Shown piece by piece: positions 1-7,974 of a stretch of DNA of 64,000 nt. The notes under the pieces are model-generated. The model was not told the origin of the DNA, did no database searches, and saw only the letters and a program-made list of their open reading frames with translations. Both the position numbers and the translations under genes were made by a program. Within the stretch, counting starts at the first letter, position 1; each line of letters starts with the position of its first letter. This DNA comes from Alphaproteobacteria bacterium. Lineage in GTDB: Bacteria > Pseudomonadota > Alphaproteobacteria > DSM-16000 > Inquilinaceae. The stretch lies in assembly GCA_028281925.1 (NCBI GenBank), contig JANQIX010000034.1, positions 124,001-188,000 on the forward strand, given 5' to 3'.

Positions 1-23
1 GCACCGGCTGAAGGATAGTTGCA

Positions 24-344
24 ATGCTGCGATATGGTGCCGGCCTGCTGATCAGCCTGCTCACTGCGACAAGCGCGTGGGCACAGGACATCTGCCCGCC
101 GCGCCATGAAATTGAGGATTACCTGGCTTCCGAGTATCAGGAACTGCCGGTGGCCAGCGGAATCGCAAACAATGGCGGCGTGATTGAAGTCTTTGCCAGC
201 GATGAACTGGGGACCTGGACGATCATCATTACGATGCCGAGCGGTGAAAGCTGCATGATCGCCGCCGGACAGGACTGGGAGAACCAGCCCATCATCGTGC
301 CGACCTCGGACGCAGAGCGAGCGGTCGACGAACCGGAGGCCTGA
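24..344 (+). CDS. Small exported protein of unknown function
   Basis: The 106-residue product starts with a clear signal peptide (a hydrophobic run, then an Ala-X-Ala type site near residues 19-21), so it is probably periplasmic. The mature part is about 85 residues, acidic, with two cysteines (in ICPPRHE near residue 24 and in ESCMIAAG near residue 77) that could form a disulfide. An AAGGA ribosome binding site lies about 8 bases before the ATG. I recognise no named family; short exported proteins of this style are common in alphaproteobacteria. It points towards the DUF192 gene on the other strand and shares no operon here. Function unknown. Confidence 0.75.
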   Translation: MLRYGAGLLISLLTATSAWAQDICPPRHEIEDYLASEYQELPVASGIANNGGVIEVFASDELGTWTIIITMPSGESCMIAAGQDWENQPIIVPTSDAERAVDEPEA

Positions 345-391
345 CGCCCTGAGCGTTTCAGTGCGTTGCGATGTGGGGTTCGGCTGGAGCG

Positions 392-892
392 CTATCCATC
401 GCTTTCGGCTGTCGAATCGGCATCTGTCTCAAACGCTTCGTGAAGCACCCAATCTCCCGCTGAGATCCCCAGCAACGCCGACAGTCCCCCATTGATCTCC
501 AGCACTGCGCTGGCCGCGCCGGCAGAGGGATGGCTGTCGTCGGTCTCTGGCACCGTCTGCTCGGCGATGTTGAGGATCCGGCCGTCCGGCGCGATGAACA
601 GCATGTCCAGCGAGATCAGCGTGTTGCGCATCCAGAACGAACGGGGCTGTGCCGTGCCGAAAAGGAACAGCATGCCCTCGTCCATCGCCATCTCTTCCCG
701 GAACATCAGCCCCTGCCGCTGCTGGTCGCGCGTCAGCGCGAGCTCGACCGTGAACCGCAGTTCCGCGCCCCCTTCGGTCCGAACGATCACCTCGTCCAGT
801 TCCAGACCGGCCGGCGACAACGCGGGCGCCGGCTCGTCCGCCCACGCCGCCGCGGCGATCAGCATCAGCAACCCTGTCGTCAACCCCCGCAT
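392..892 (-). CDS. DUF192 family exported protein
   Basis: The 166-residue protein has a signal peptide followed by a DUF192 domain. Family hallmarks visible are the GLMFRE stretch, the FLFGTAQPRSFWMRNT segment and the LDMLFIAPDGRI strand. DUF192 proteins are small periplasmic proteins, often near cold-shock genes, with no established biochemical role. The ATG at 892 was chosen over an in-frame upstream ATG because it gives an immediate signal peptide and has a GGGGAGAG ribosome binding site about 7 bases upstream. The acidic C-terminal tail (residues 145-166) looks disordered. It lies 52 bases downstream of the deacetylase gene on the same strand and could be co-transcribed with it. Confidence 0.85.
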   Translation of the reverse strand: MRGLTTGLLMLIAAAAWADEPAPALSPAGLELDEVIVRTEGGAELRFTVELALTRDQQRQGLMFREEMAMDEGMLFLFGTAQPRSFWMRNTLISLDMLFIAPDGRILNIAEQTVPETDDSHPSAGAASAVLEINGGLSALLGISAGDWVLHEAFETDADSTAESDG

Positions 893-944
893 CAGGTCTC
901 TCCCCAAGTGCAGCCGTCCCCAACGGCCCAGTGTTGCCGCCCAT

Positions 945-2051
945 TCATGGCCGCATGGCGGCATCGACGACACCCCTCACCTCTTCGCGCACCGGACCCG
1001 GCCTGGGCCGGTCCGCCAGGGTGGTGAACCAATGCTGCGGCGGATTGCGGCCCTGTGACCGCTGCCAGGTGAGCGAGCTTAGAACAGTTTCGGCTTCTGC
1101 CGTCGGCGCACGGTCAGGATCCCACCCGTTCAACACCGCCCAGACGCCGGCCCAGCAGCGGCCGACGCTCCACGGGTTGTAACCGCCGCCGCCCAAGACC
1201 AGCAACCGCGGTGCCAGCGGCAGGAGATCCCGCAAGACCGCCCAGAGCGCCCGGTTGGAGAGGGAAAGGCGGCTCAAGGGATCGTCCTCCAGCGCATCGG
1301 CCCCGCATTGAAGCACGATCGCCGCCGGCCGGTGGCGCTCGACGAGCGGAACGATCGCGCCTTCGCGGACGCAATCCATCTCGCTGTCATTGAGCCCCGC
1401 TGGTACCGGCAGGTTGCGGACGGCCGGCCCCGCCCGTTCTCCGGCTGCGCCGGTGAACGGCCAGCGCCCCGATTCGTGAACCGAGATCGTCATCACGCGG
1501 TCGTCGGTGGCAAACGCCGCCTCCACACCGTCGCCATGATGCGCATCGATGTCGACATAGGCGATCGGGTGGATGCCGCGGTCCAGCATCCTGAGGATCG
1601 CCAGCACCGGATCGTTGAAATAGCAGAAGCCGCTGGCGCGATCCGGGCGGCCGTGATGCGTGCCGCCGGCAGGGTTGTAGACGATGCCAGGTGCCGCCAG
1701 CAGTTCCGCGGCCAACAGCGAACCGCCACAGGCCGTCGCCGGCCGGCGGAAGATCTCTCCGTAGATCGGGTTTTCCAGCTTGCCGATGTTGAACCGCTCG
1801 CGGCGCTCGGCATCCAACGCCTGGTCCCGTTCGGCATCCATGATGGCACGCACATAGTCCGGCGCGTGGAACCGGGTCAGCTGCGCGGGCGTGGCCATGG
1901 GGCTGTCGATGTAAACGTCGTCGGCAAGCCATCCCATGGCACGGACAAGATCGATGACCGTCGACACCCTGGGAATGGCCAGAGGATGCCGGCTGCCGTA
2001 GGTGGAGTGGCGGAAGATCTCGCTGCCAATGAACAGGGGTGGACGGACCAT
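945..2051 (-). CDS. Histone deacetylase-family (AcuC-like) deacetylase
   Basis: The 368-residue protein belongs to the zinc-dependent arginase/deacetylase superfamily, whose bacterial members remove acetyl groups from lysines, polyamines or small amides. Visible signatures are the AGGTHHGRPDRASGFCYFND segment (zinc pocket and His-His dyad), VDIDAHHGDGVE (metal-binding Asp and His), LQCGADAL (second metal Asp) and LGGGGYNP (catalytic Tyr loop). The ATG at 2051 precedes the conserved RPPLFIGSEIFR start. An in-frame ATG at 2114 with AGGA close upstream is possible and would add 21 residues. Two LexA-type boxes lie 64-107 bases upstream of the chosen start, which is unusual for this family. The substrate cannot be told from sequence. 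Confidence 0.85.
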   Translation of the reverse strand: MVRPPLFIGSEIFRHSTYGSRHPLAIPRVSTVIDLVRAMGWLADDVYIDSPMATPAQLTRFHAPDYVRAIMDAERDQALDAERRERFNIGKLENPIYGEIFRRPATACGGSLLAAELLAAPGIVYNPAGGTHHGRPDRASGFCYFNDPVLAILRMLDRGIHPIAYVDIDAHHGDGVEAAFATDDRVMTISVHESGRWPFTGAAGERAGPAVRNLPVPAGLNDSEMDCVREGAIVPLVERHRPAAIVLQCGADALEDDPLSRLSLSNRALWAVLRDLLPLAPRLLVLGGGGYNPWSVGRCWAGVWAVLNGWDPDRAPTAEAETVLSSLTWQRSQGRNPPQHWFTTLADRPRPGPVREEVRGVVDAAMRP

Positions 2052-2114
2052 GCAGGGAAAGACTGTCCCCGACTCGAATGTGTTCAAGGTCAGCACAGGG
2101 GTCTTGACTCTCAT

Positions 2115-2129
2115 GTTCCTGTCATGTTC
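2115..2129. promoter_or_regulatory. LexA (SOS) box A
   Basis: The sequence reads GTTC-N7-GTTC, the alphaproteobacterial LexA operator as a direct repeat. It lies in the divergent region between the deacetylase gene and the small membrane ORF, directly next to the alternative deacetylase ATG at 2114. A second box in the opposite written orientation lies 14 bases away. Confidence 0.75.
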
Positions 2130-2143
2130 TGGTTAACGAAACG

Positions 2144-2158
2144 GAACACATAAGGAAC
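2144..2158. promoter_or_regulatory. LexA (SOS) box B
   Basis: The plus strand reads GAAC-N7-GAAC, the reverse complement form of the same operator. It ends 5 bases before the ATG of the 32-codon ORF and covers that ORF's AAGGA ribosome binding site, so bound LexA would sit on the start region of the small gene. The exact 7-base spacing in both boxes argues against chance. Confidence 0.75.
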
Positions 2159-2163
2159 ATTCA

Positions 2164-2262
2164 ATGGCGCGATGGCATGTTGCGCGCGAAGCGCTGACGC
2201 TGGTGGGCTACTTCGCCACGCTCTATGTGGCGGCACTGATCGGCCACGGATATGGCCTCTGA
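2164..2262 (+). CDS. Putative SOS-controlled small membrane peptide (32 aa)
   Basis: A 33-codon frame starting ATG, with AAGGA 7 bases upstream. The product has a basic N-terminus (Arg3, Arg8) and one hydrophobic segment from about residue 10 to 28 (ALTLVGYFATLYVAALIG), ending in HGYGL, so a single-span inner-membrane peptide is predicted. Two LexA boxes sit 5-49 bases upstream. It is below usual annotation length limits and I know no exact homologue. By layout it resembles SOS-induced membrane peptides such as Caulobacter SidA (a division inhibitor) and E. coli TisB. That comparison rests on size, hydrophobicity and regulation, not on sequence similarity. It could still be a chance frame. 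Confidence 0.5.
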   Translation: MARWHVAREALTLVGYFATLYVAALIGHGYGL

Positions 2263-2300
2263 CCACCGTCAGGGCCGCATCGGTGCCGATCCGGCGACGC

Positions 2301-2714
2301 TCAGGGGGACGGGTTCTCCGGCGGCACGGGCCGGGATCGGCCTTCCTCATCGATGGCGACATAGGTGAAGACACCCTCGGTCACTTTGATCGACTGCGCG
2401 CCACTGCGCCGTCTGACGAAGCTTTCGACCCGCACGCGGATGGAGCTGCGGCCGACATGCTCGACCCTGGCATAGCAGCTGAACCAGTCGCCGATTCGCA
2501 CGGGCGCCAGGAAGCTCATGGCATCGACGGCCACTGTGGCCACGCGGCCTTCGGCCCGCACATAGGCGGTGGCGCCGCCGGCAATATCCATCTGACTCAA
2601 GACCCAGCCGCCGAAGATGTCGCCGTTGGGATTTGCATCGGCGGGCATCGCCAGGGTACGGGTCGCCGGCTCGCCGCGAGGCGTCCCGTCCGCCGGATCA
2701 GGGTTTCCGGTCAA
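2301..2714 (-). CDS. Acyl-CoA thioesterase, YciA-like hotdog fold
   Basis: The 137-residue product is a single hotdog domain that hydrolyses acyl-CoA to free acid and CoA. The catalytic-region signature MPADANPNGDIFGGWVLSQM (residues 22-41) matches the YciA/cytosolic acyl-CoA hydrolase group, including the Asn and Asp of the active site. No ATG lies near the domain start. A TTG at 2714 with GGAG about 9 bases upstream gives the family's usual length (about 130 residues), so I prefer it to a longer frame from 2810 that would add an unconserved leader. The C-terminal tail is Pro/Arg rich. The gene is monocistronic and backs onto parE. Confidence 0.85.
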   Translation of the reverse strand: MTGNPDPADGTPRGEPATRTLAMPADANPNGDIFGGWVLSQMDIAGGATAYVRAEGRVATVAVDAMSFLAPVRIGDWFSCYARVEHVGRSSIRVRVESFVRRRSGAQSIKVTEGVFTYVAIDEEGRSRPVPPENPSP

Positions 2715-2850
2715 GACCGTGTCTCCATCGTCTCCCCCCAATGGGCATTGTCCGCCGGTCGGGGGCCGACCGACCAGATTTTGTGGCCGATCGCCGTCGC
2801 GGTACAGCATGTCCTTGCCGTGCGGGGCGATCCATCCCTATAAGCCTGCC

Positions 2851-4830
2851 ATGCGCGATCTTTTTGCCAACACTCCACAGGAAGACGGCAGCGGTGCCTA
2901 CACGGCCGCCGATATCGAGGTGCTGGAAGGGCTGGAGCCTGTGCGGCGGCGCCCCGGCATGTATATCGGCGGCACGGACGAACGAGCCCTGCACCATCTC
3001 GCCGCAGAGGTGCTGGACAACGCCATGGATGAGGCGGTGGCCGGCCATGCAAGCTGGATCGAGCTTGAGCTGGACGGCGACGGTACGCTGACGGTGCGGG
3101 ACAACGGGCGCGGCATCCCGGTAGAACCGCACCCGAAATTCCCCAAGACGTCGACCCTGCAGGTGATCCTGACCACCCTGCATTCGGGCGGCAAGTTCTC
3201 AGGCAAGGCCTATGCCATGTCGGGCGGCCTGCATGGGGTCGGCCTGTCGGTCGTCAATGCGCTGTCGGATCATCTGACCGTGGAGGTGGCGCGCGACCGG
3301 CGGCTTTGGTCGCAGAGCTTCGCCCGCGGGGTTCCTCTGGGCGCGGTGCAGCTCGTGGGGCCCGTGCAGAATCGGCGCGGCACGACGGTCAGCTTCCGGC
3401 CCGATACACAGATCTTCGGCGACGCCAAGCTGCAGCCGCCGCGACTCTACCGACTGGCACGGGGCAAGTCATACCTGTTCCGCGGGGTGGAGATCCGGTG
3501 GCGATGCGACCCTGCGCTGCTGGATGAAAAGGGCACGATACCGGCTGAAGAGACGTTCCATTTCCCGGGCGGTCTAGCCGATTTTCTGGCAACCACCCTG
3601 GCCGACCGCGCGACCGTCACGTCCCAGGCCTTCACCGATGAAGCAGCCCTTCCTGACAACGCGGGCCGCGTGGAATGGGCGATCGCCTGGCCGGAAGACG
3701 GCGAGGACGGGTCGTGCGCCTCTTACTGCAACACGGTGCCGACGCCGCTCGGCGGCAGTCATGAGGCAGGGTTCCGCTCCGGCCTTTTGCGCGGTCTGCG
3801 TGCCTTCGCGGAACTGGCGGGCAACAAGCGCGCGGGCGTGGTGACGGCGGAAGAGGTGTTCGGGTCGGGGCTCGGCGTCTTGTCTCTGTTCCTGCGCAAT
3901 CCGCAGTTCCAGGGGCAGACGAAGGAAAAGCTCGCCTCTGCCGAGGCCACGCGTCTGGTCGAAGCCGTCGTCAAGGACCACTTCGAGCACTGGCTGAGTC
4001 GCGACCCGGCTGCGGCATCCGCGCTGATCGAGCATTTGGCAGCCCGCGCGGACGAACGCATGCGCCGGCGCCAGGCCAAAGATCTCGCGCGCAAGTCGGC
4101 GACCCGCAAGCTGCGCCTGCCGGGTAAGCTGATCGACTGCACGCGCTCGGCCCGCGATGGTACCGAGATCTTCCTGGTGGAAGGCGACAGTGCCGGCGGG
4201 TCCGCGAAGGCGGCGCGCGACCGCGACACGCAGGCCGTGCTGCCCCTGCGCGGCAAGATCCTGAACGTGGCCAGCGCCTCGGCGGACAAGCTGGCCGGCA
4301 ATCAGGAACTCGCAGACTTGGTCCAGGCGCTCGGCTGCGGCACGCGATCCGCCTGCCGCATCGATGATCTGAGATACGAGCGCGTCATCATCATGACGGA
4401 CGCCGATGTCGACGGCGCCCACATCGCGTCCCTGCTCTTGACCTTCTTCTTCCGCGAGATGCGCCCGGTGGTGGAAGCCGGCCATCTCCATCTCGCGCAG
4501 CCGCCGCTCTACCGGCTGCAGCGCGGCGGCCAATCGGCCTATGCCCGCGACGACGCCCATAAGGACGAATTGATGGCCACGGATTTTGCCGGCTCCGGCA
4601 AGGTGGAGATCAGCCGGTTCAAGGGCTTGGGCGAAATGCCGCCGTCGCATTTGAAGCAGACGACGATGGATCCCGCGAAGCGGATTCTGCTGCGCGTCGC
4701 GCTGGATGTCGTCGACGACGGCGGCGCGGATGCCGGATCCCTGGTCGACCGGCTGATGGGCCGCCGGCCTGAGCACCGCCTGCGGTTCATCCAGGACAAT
4801 GCCCGCTTCAGCGAGGCACTGGATATCTGA
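2851..4830 (+). CDS. parE: DNA topoisomerase IV subunit B
   Basis: The 659-residue protein is the ATPase subunit of topoisomerase IV, which decatenates daughter chromosomes together with ParC. The GHKL ATPase features are present in order: the EVLDNAMDEA helix with the Mg-binding Asn57, DNGRGIP at 84-90 and GGLHGVGLSVVNALS from 125. The TOPRIM domain has Glu444 in EGDSAGGSAK and the DADVD acidic cluster at 517-521. The C-terminal RFKGLGEM and TTMDPAKR motifs are intact. The length fits ParE rather than GyrB (about 800 residues). The ATG at 2851 directly precedes the conserved region; an open frame further upstream is an overlap with the thioesterase gene. No parC is in the window. Confidence 0.97.
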   Translation: MRDLFANTPQEDGSGAYTAADIEVLEGLEPVRRRPGMYIGGTDERALHHLAAEVLDNAMDEAVAGHASWIELELDGDGTLTVRDNGRGIPVEPHPKFPKTSTLQVILTTLHSGGKFSGKAYAMSGGLHGVGLSVVNALSDHLTVEVARDRRLWSQSFARGVPLGAVQLVGPVQNRRGTTVSFRPDTQIFGDAKLQPPRLYRLARGKSYLFRGVEIRWRCDPALLDEKGTIPAEETFHFPGGLADFLATTLADRATVTSQAFTDEAALPDNAGRVEWAIAWPEDGEDGSCASYCNTVPTPLGGSHEAGFRSGLLRGLRAFAELAGNKRAGVVTAEEVFGSGLGVLSLFLRNPQFQGQTKEKLASAEATRLVEAVVKDHFEHWLSRDPAAASALIEHLAARADERMRRRQAKDLARKSATRKLRLPGKLIDCTRSARDGTEIFLVEGDSAGGSAKAARDRDTQAVLPLRGKILNVASASADKLAGNQELADLVQALGCGTRSACRIDDLRYERVIIMTDADVDGAHIASLLLTFFFREMRPVVEAGHLHLAQPPLYRLQRGGQSAYARDDAHKDELMATDFAGSGKVEISRFKGLGEMPPSHLKQTTMDPAKRILLRVALDVVDDGGADAGSLVDRLMGRRPEHRLRFIQDNARFSEALDI

Positions 4831-4860
4831 CGGGTCCCGCAAACGGCGGGCAGTGCCGGT

Positions 4861-5562
4861 TCAGCGATACAGCAGCCAGTCTCGCAGCAGCGCCGTCGCG
4901 GCCTGGGGCCGCTCCATCGTTGAGAGATGGCCGCAGTCCTCGATCACCGCGAGACGCGCTCCCGGTACCAGCGCGGCGATCTCTTCTGAGCGTTCCAGCG
5001 GCGTCAGCGCATCCTGCCGGCCGCAGACAACGAGGGTCGGACACACGACTGCGCCCAATTCCGGTCGGGAGTCGGGCCGGTTCAGGATCGCGGTCTGCTG
5101 ACGGCGAAACGCCTCCGGCCCGATGCGCTCCGCCATATGCATGATCGGGTCGGTCAGCGTCGTTTCCGCTTGGCGGTCGGGGTGGATCAGTTGCGGCAGC
5201 AGCCGGGGGGTCACGCCACGAAAGCGGCCGCTGGCAGCGAGCGTCAGCAACCCCCGACGCCGGCGTGCCTGTTCTGCCGTGTCCGGCCGGGCCGACGTGT
5301 CCAGCAGCGCCAGTCGTTCCACCCGCTCCGGCTCGCGCCGAAGGATCTCGAAGGCGAGGTAGCCGCCCATGGAAAGACCGGCCAGAGCGAACCGGTCGGG
5401 GGCAGCCTCCAGCACGCGCTCCGCCATGGCCGGAATTGAGTCGTCAAGCGACAGATCCGCCACATGGCATTGCGCGATCTCGGCCAGGTGGTCGGTCTGA
5501 TGGTCGAACAAACGGGCGTCGCACAGCAGGCCCGGCAGCAGAACCAGCGACCGCCGCGTCAT
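4861..5562 (-). CDS. Alpha/beta-fold hydrolase
   Basis: The 233-residue single-domain alpha/beta hydrolase has the nucleophile elbow GLSMGG (Ser near residue 83), an oxyanion-hole PGLLCD turn near the N-terminus, an acid in VVCGRQDALTP and the catalytic His in EDCGHLSTMERP. This set is typical of BioH-like or haloperoxidase-like esterases; the substrate is not predictable. The start ATG overlaps the stop of the upstream isochorismatase-family gene as ATGA, so the two are translationally coupled and probably act on related small amides or esters. It converges on parE with only 30 bases between. Confidence 0.85.
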   Translation of the reverse strand: MTRRSLVLLPGLLCDARLFDHQTDHLAEIAQCHVADLSLDDSIPAMAERVLEAAPDRFALAGLSMGGYLAFEILRREPERVERLALLDTSARPDTAEQARRRRGLLTLAASGRFRGVTPRLLPQLIHPDRQAETTLTDPIMHMAERIGPEAFRRQQTAILNRPDSRPELGAVVCPTLVVCGRQDALTPLERSEEIAALVPGARLAVIEDCGHLSTMERPQAATALLRDWLLYR

Positions 5563-6104
5563 TTGATCAGCCGGCTCAGTTCGCGAAATTCCGGCGAGCC
5601 GGCCCTGTGCAGCCATTCGAAGACGACCATCTCCGTGGTTGCGATGGCGACACCGTCACGCGCTGCGCGCGCAAAGGCGGCCTCAGCATTGGCTGGATCG
5701 CGCGAACCGCAAGCGTCGCGCACCAGCGCAACCTCGGTTCCGCCGGCCGCCAGGTCCATCACGGTCTGCAAAACGCAGACATGCGCCTCCATGCCGCAGA
5801 CCACGGCCGTGCTGCGCCCGAGACCGGCGAGCCGGTCGGCGAAAGCCGTGTTGGCGGCGGCGGAGAACTCGATCTTCTCGACCACCTGATCTGCGGTCGC
5901 AAGGCTCGCAACGGGCTCGATCGTCGGCCCCAGCCCCCGAGGGTACTGCTCGCTCACCAGAACCGGCACATCCAGCCTATCGGCTGCCTGCTGCAGGATC
6001 CGGGTGTTGGCGACGACGGCTTCGGACCCGTGTATGGCGGGCGCCAGACGCTCCTGCACATCGACGACGATCAAGACGCAGTCTTCGGCGCGCAAACAAG
6101 GCAT
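5559..6104 (-). CDS. Isochorismatase-family cysteine hydrolase
   Basis: The 181-residue single-domain cysteine hydrolase belongs to the isochorismatase-like superfamily. The catalytic triad is visible as Asp15 (VVDVQ), Lys77 (EKIEFSA) and Cys110 (EAHVCVLQT). Members hydrolyse amides or vinyl ethers (nicotinamide, N-carbamoyl compounds, isochorismate); this one looks closest to the YcaC-like or unassigned hydrolases. The ATG at 6104 gives a family-typical N-terminus right before the first strand; a GTG at 6143 would add 13 unconserved residues. Its stop overlaps the start of the following alpha/beta hydrolase, forming a two-gene operon. Confidence 0.85.
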   Translation of the reverse strand: MPCLRAEDCVLIVVDVQERLAPAIHGSEAVVANTRILQQAADRLDVPVLVSEQYPRGLGPTIEPVASLATADQVVEKIEFSAAANTAFADRLAGLGRSTAVVCGMEAHVCVLQTVMDLAAGGTEVALVRDACGSRDPANAEAAFARAARDGVAIATTEMVVFEWLHRAGSPEFRELSRLIK

Positions 6105-6442
6105 TGCCCGTGGACTCCCGAACGTGATTCGAGATGGTGCCACAAACGCAGCAACCGGGTATAGTGAGGGTCGATTGCCGGTGCTGAAGCTGACCGGCGC
6201 GGAGCCGCGACCGCCAATCAGCGGCCGACCGACGTCTCCTCATGGCGAGGACTGTTCACGTGCCGTCCCATCTTGGGGGACTCTAGAGCCGCATCCAGTG
6301 GCAGGCGACCATTCGGCTTCACGACGGCCGTGACGAGCCGCTGGAGGCAAACCCTGTGACGTCCGCGCCGTCACGACCACCTGGCAGACACTTCGATGAC
6401 AGCAAGAGTTGACATGCCCTGCAAGACCGCGAGTGCGGTGCC
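6105..6442. other. Divergent intergenic region and putative rhlE leader
   Basis: These 338 bases separate the isochorismatase-family gene from rhlE and contain no credible frame. Near the rhlE side lies a dyad, GTGACG (6356-6361) and CGTCAC (6369-6374) with a 7-base loop. Genes for cold-induced DEAD-box helicases often have long structured leaders, so a regulatory 5' region is plausible. I could not match it to a named RNA family, and no ribosome binding site is obvious at the rhlE ATG. Confidence 0.35.
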
Positions 6443-7837
6443 ATGACCTTCGCATCGTTTGGCTTGAAGCCCGAAATCCTGAGAGCCGTGAGCGATGTCG
6501 GTTACACCGAACCGACGCCGATCCAGGAACGCGCCATCCCTGTCATCCTGCAGGGCCGCGACGTGCTCGGTATCGCCCAGACGGGAACGGGAAAGACGGC
6601 GGGTTTCACGCTGCCGATGATCGACGCGCTTGCCAACGGGCGGGCGCGGGCGCGGATGCCGCGCTCGCTGATCCTGGAGCCGACGCGCGAGCTCGCCGCC
6701 CAGGTGGCGGAGAATTTCGAGCTCTACGGCAAGTACGAGCGGCTGAACTATGCGCTCTTGATCGGCGGCGAGCGGTTCGAGGAGCAGTCGCGCAAGCTCG
6801 ACAGGGGTGTGGACGTCCTGATCGCAACGCCGGGGCGGATGCTGGATCTGTTCGAACGTGGCAAGGTGCTGCTGGCCGATGTGCGCATCCTGGTGATCGA
6901 TGAAGCCGACCGCATGCTCGACATGGGCTTCATCCCCGATATCGAGCGGATCGTCGGCTTACTGCCGCGCACGCGCCAGACCCTGTTCTTCTCAGCAACC
7001 ATGCCGCCGGAGATCCGGCGCCTGGCGGATTCGTTTCTCGACAATCCGGAATCCATCATGGTGTCCCGGCCGGCCACCACGGCCGAGGGCGTGGACCAGC
7101 GGCTGCTGGTCGTCCCGACTCCGGACAAACGCGAAGCGCTGCGCCAGCTGCTTCGCCAAGAGAAGCCGGAGAACGCGCTGATCTTCTGCAACCGCAAGCG
7201 CGATGTCGAAGTCGTCTACCGGTCGCTCAACAGGCACGGCTTTACCGCCGGACGGCTGCACGGCGATATGGTCCAGGCGGTGCGCACCGAGACGCTGGAC
7301 GGCTTCAAACGTGGTGAGGTGTCGCTCTTGGTCTGCTCCGACGTCGCGGCGCGCGGCATCGACATCGCCGACCTCGCCTGCGTCATCAACTTCGACGTTC
7401 CCATCAATGCGGAAGACTATGTGCACCGCATTGGCCGGACGGGACGCGCGGGCCGCAGCGGCAAGGCCTTCACCATTGCCACGGCCGACGATGGCCGTTT
7501 CGTTTCTGCGATCAGACGGCTGATCGACAAGGAAATCCCGAAACTGGACCTTGATGGGCTGGAGGCGACCGACCTCGCCGCCGAAGAGGGTGGTCGCGGC
7601 CGTCGGCGTGGCCGCAAGAGCGACCGCAGCGAGGCGCGCGGCAAGGCCGACACCGACACTCCACGACGGTCGGGGCCACCCGAGACTGGTGGCCGCAAGC
7701 GCCGCCACCGGCAGGAGGAACCGGACGACGACCCGCCGGTCGTCGGCCTGGGGGACCATGTCCCGGCATTCCTGATGCGGCCCGTCAGACCCAAGCGGGC
7801 TGCACAGCGCGCCGATGCCGACGCCGATGCCGGCTGA
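6443..7837 (+). CDS. rhlE: DEAD-box ATP-dependent RNA helicase, RhlE type
   Basis: The 464-residue helicase unwinds short RNA duplexes in ribosome assembly or RNA decay. Motifs in order are the Q motif (FASFGL to PTPIQ, residues 3-28), Walker A AQTGTGKT (45-52), PTREL, TPGRMLDLF, DEAD within VIDEADRMLD, SAT, and in the second RecA domain FCNRKRDVE, ARGIDIADL and HRIGRTGRAGR. After about residue 370 the tail is highly charged (Arg, Gly, Asp) and probably disordered RNA-binding sequence, as in RhlE proteins. A strong inverted repeat directly follows the stop codon, consistent with transcription ending before lptD. Confidence 0.93.
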   Translation: MTFASFGLKPEILRAVSDVGYTEPTPIQERAIPVILQGRDVLGIAQTGTGKTAGFTLPMIDALANGRARARMPRSLILEPTRELAAQVAENFELYGKYERLNYALLIGGERFEEQSRKLDRGVDVLIATPGRMLDLFERGKVLLADVRILVIDEADRMLDMGFIPDIERIVGLLPRTRQTLFFSATMPPEIRRLADSFLDNPESIMVSRPATTAEGVDQRLLVVPTPDKREALRQLLRQEKPENALIFCNRKRDVEVVYRSLNRHGFTAGRLHGDMVQAVRTETLDGFKRGEVSLLVCSDVAARGIDIADLACVINFDVPINAEDYVHRIGRTGRAGRSGKAFTIATADDGRFVSAIRRLIDKEIPKLDLDGLEATDLAAEEGGRGRRRGRKSDRSEARGKADTDTPRRSGPPETGGRKRRHRQEEPDDDPPVVGLGDHVPAFLMRPVRPKRAAQRADADADAG

Positions 7838-7839
7838 CT

Positions 7840-7890
7840 GCGCCGCCTCAATGACATGTCCGCAGCGCTAGTCCGCGGTTAAGGCGGCGC
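7840..7890 (+). terminator. Candidate terminator after rhlE
   Basis: A perfect 9-base inverted repeat (GCGCCGCCT at 7840-7848, AGGCGGCGC at 7882-7890) with a 33-base loop starts three bases after the rhlE stop. It is followed by TTCCTT. The T-tract is short and the loop long, so it is not a textbook intrinsic terminator, but it is the only strong stem between rhlE and lptD. Confidence 0.4.
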
Positions 7891-7974
7891 TTCCTTGCCA
7901 TCCCGCGCAGCCAAAGGGTATCGTCCTCAAGCTGAGGTGCGCCGTTGGTCACTCGTGTTAAGGGGCATTTGCCC

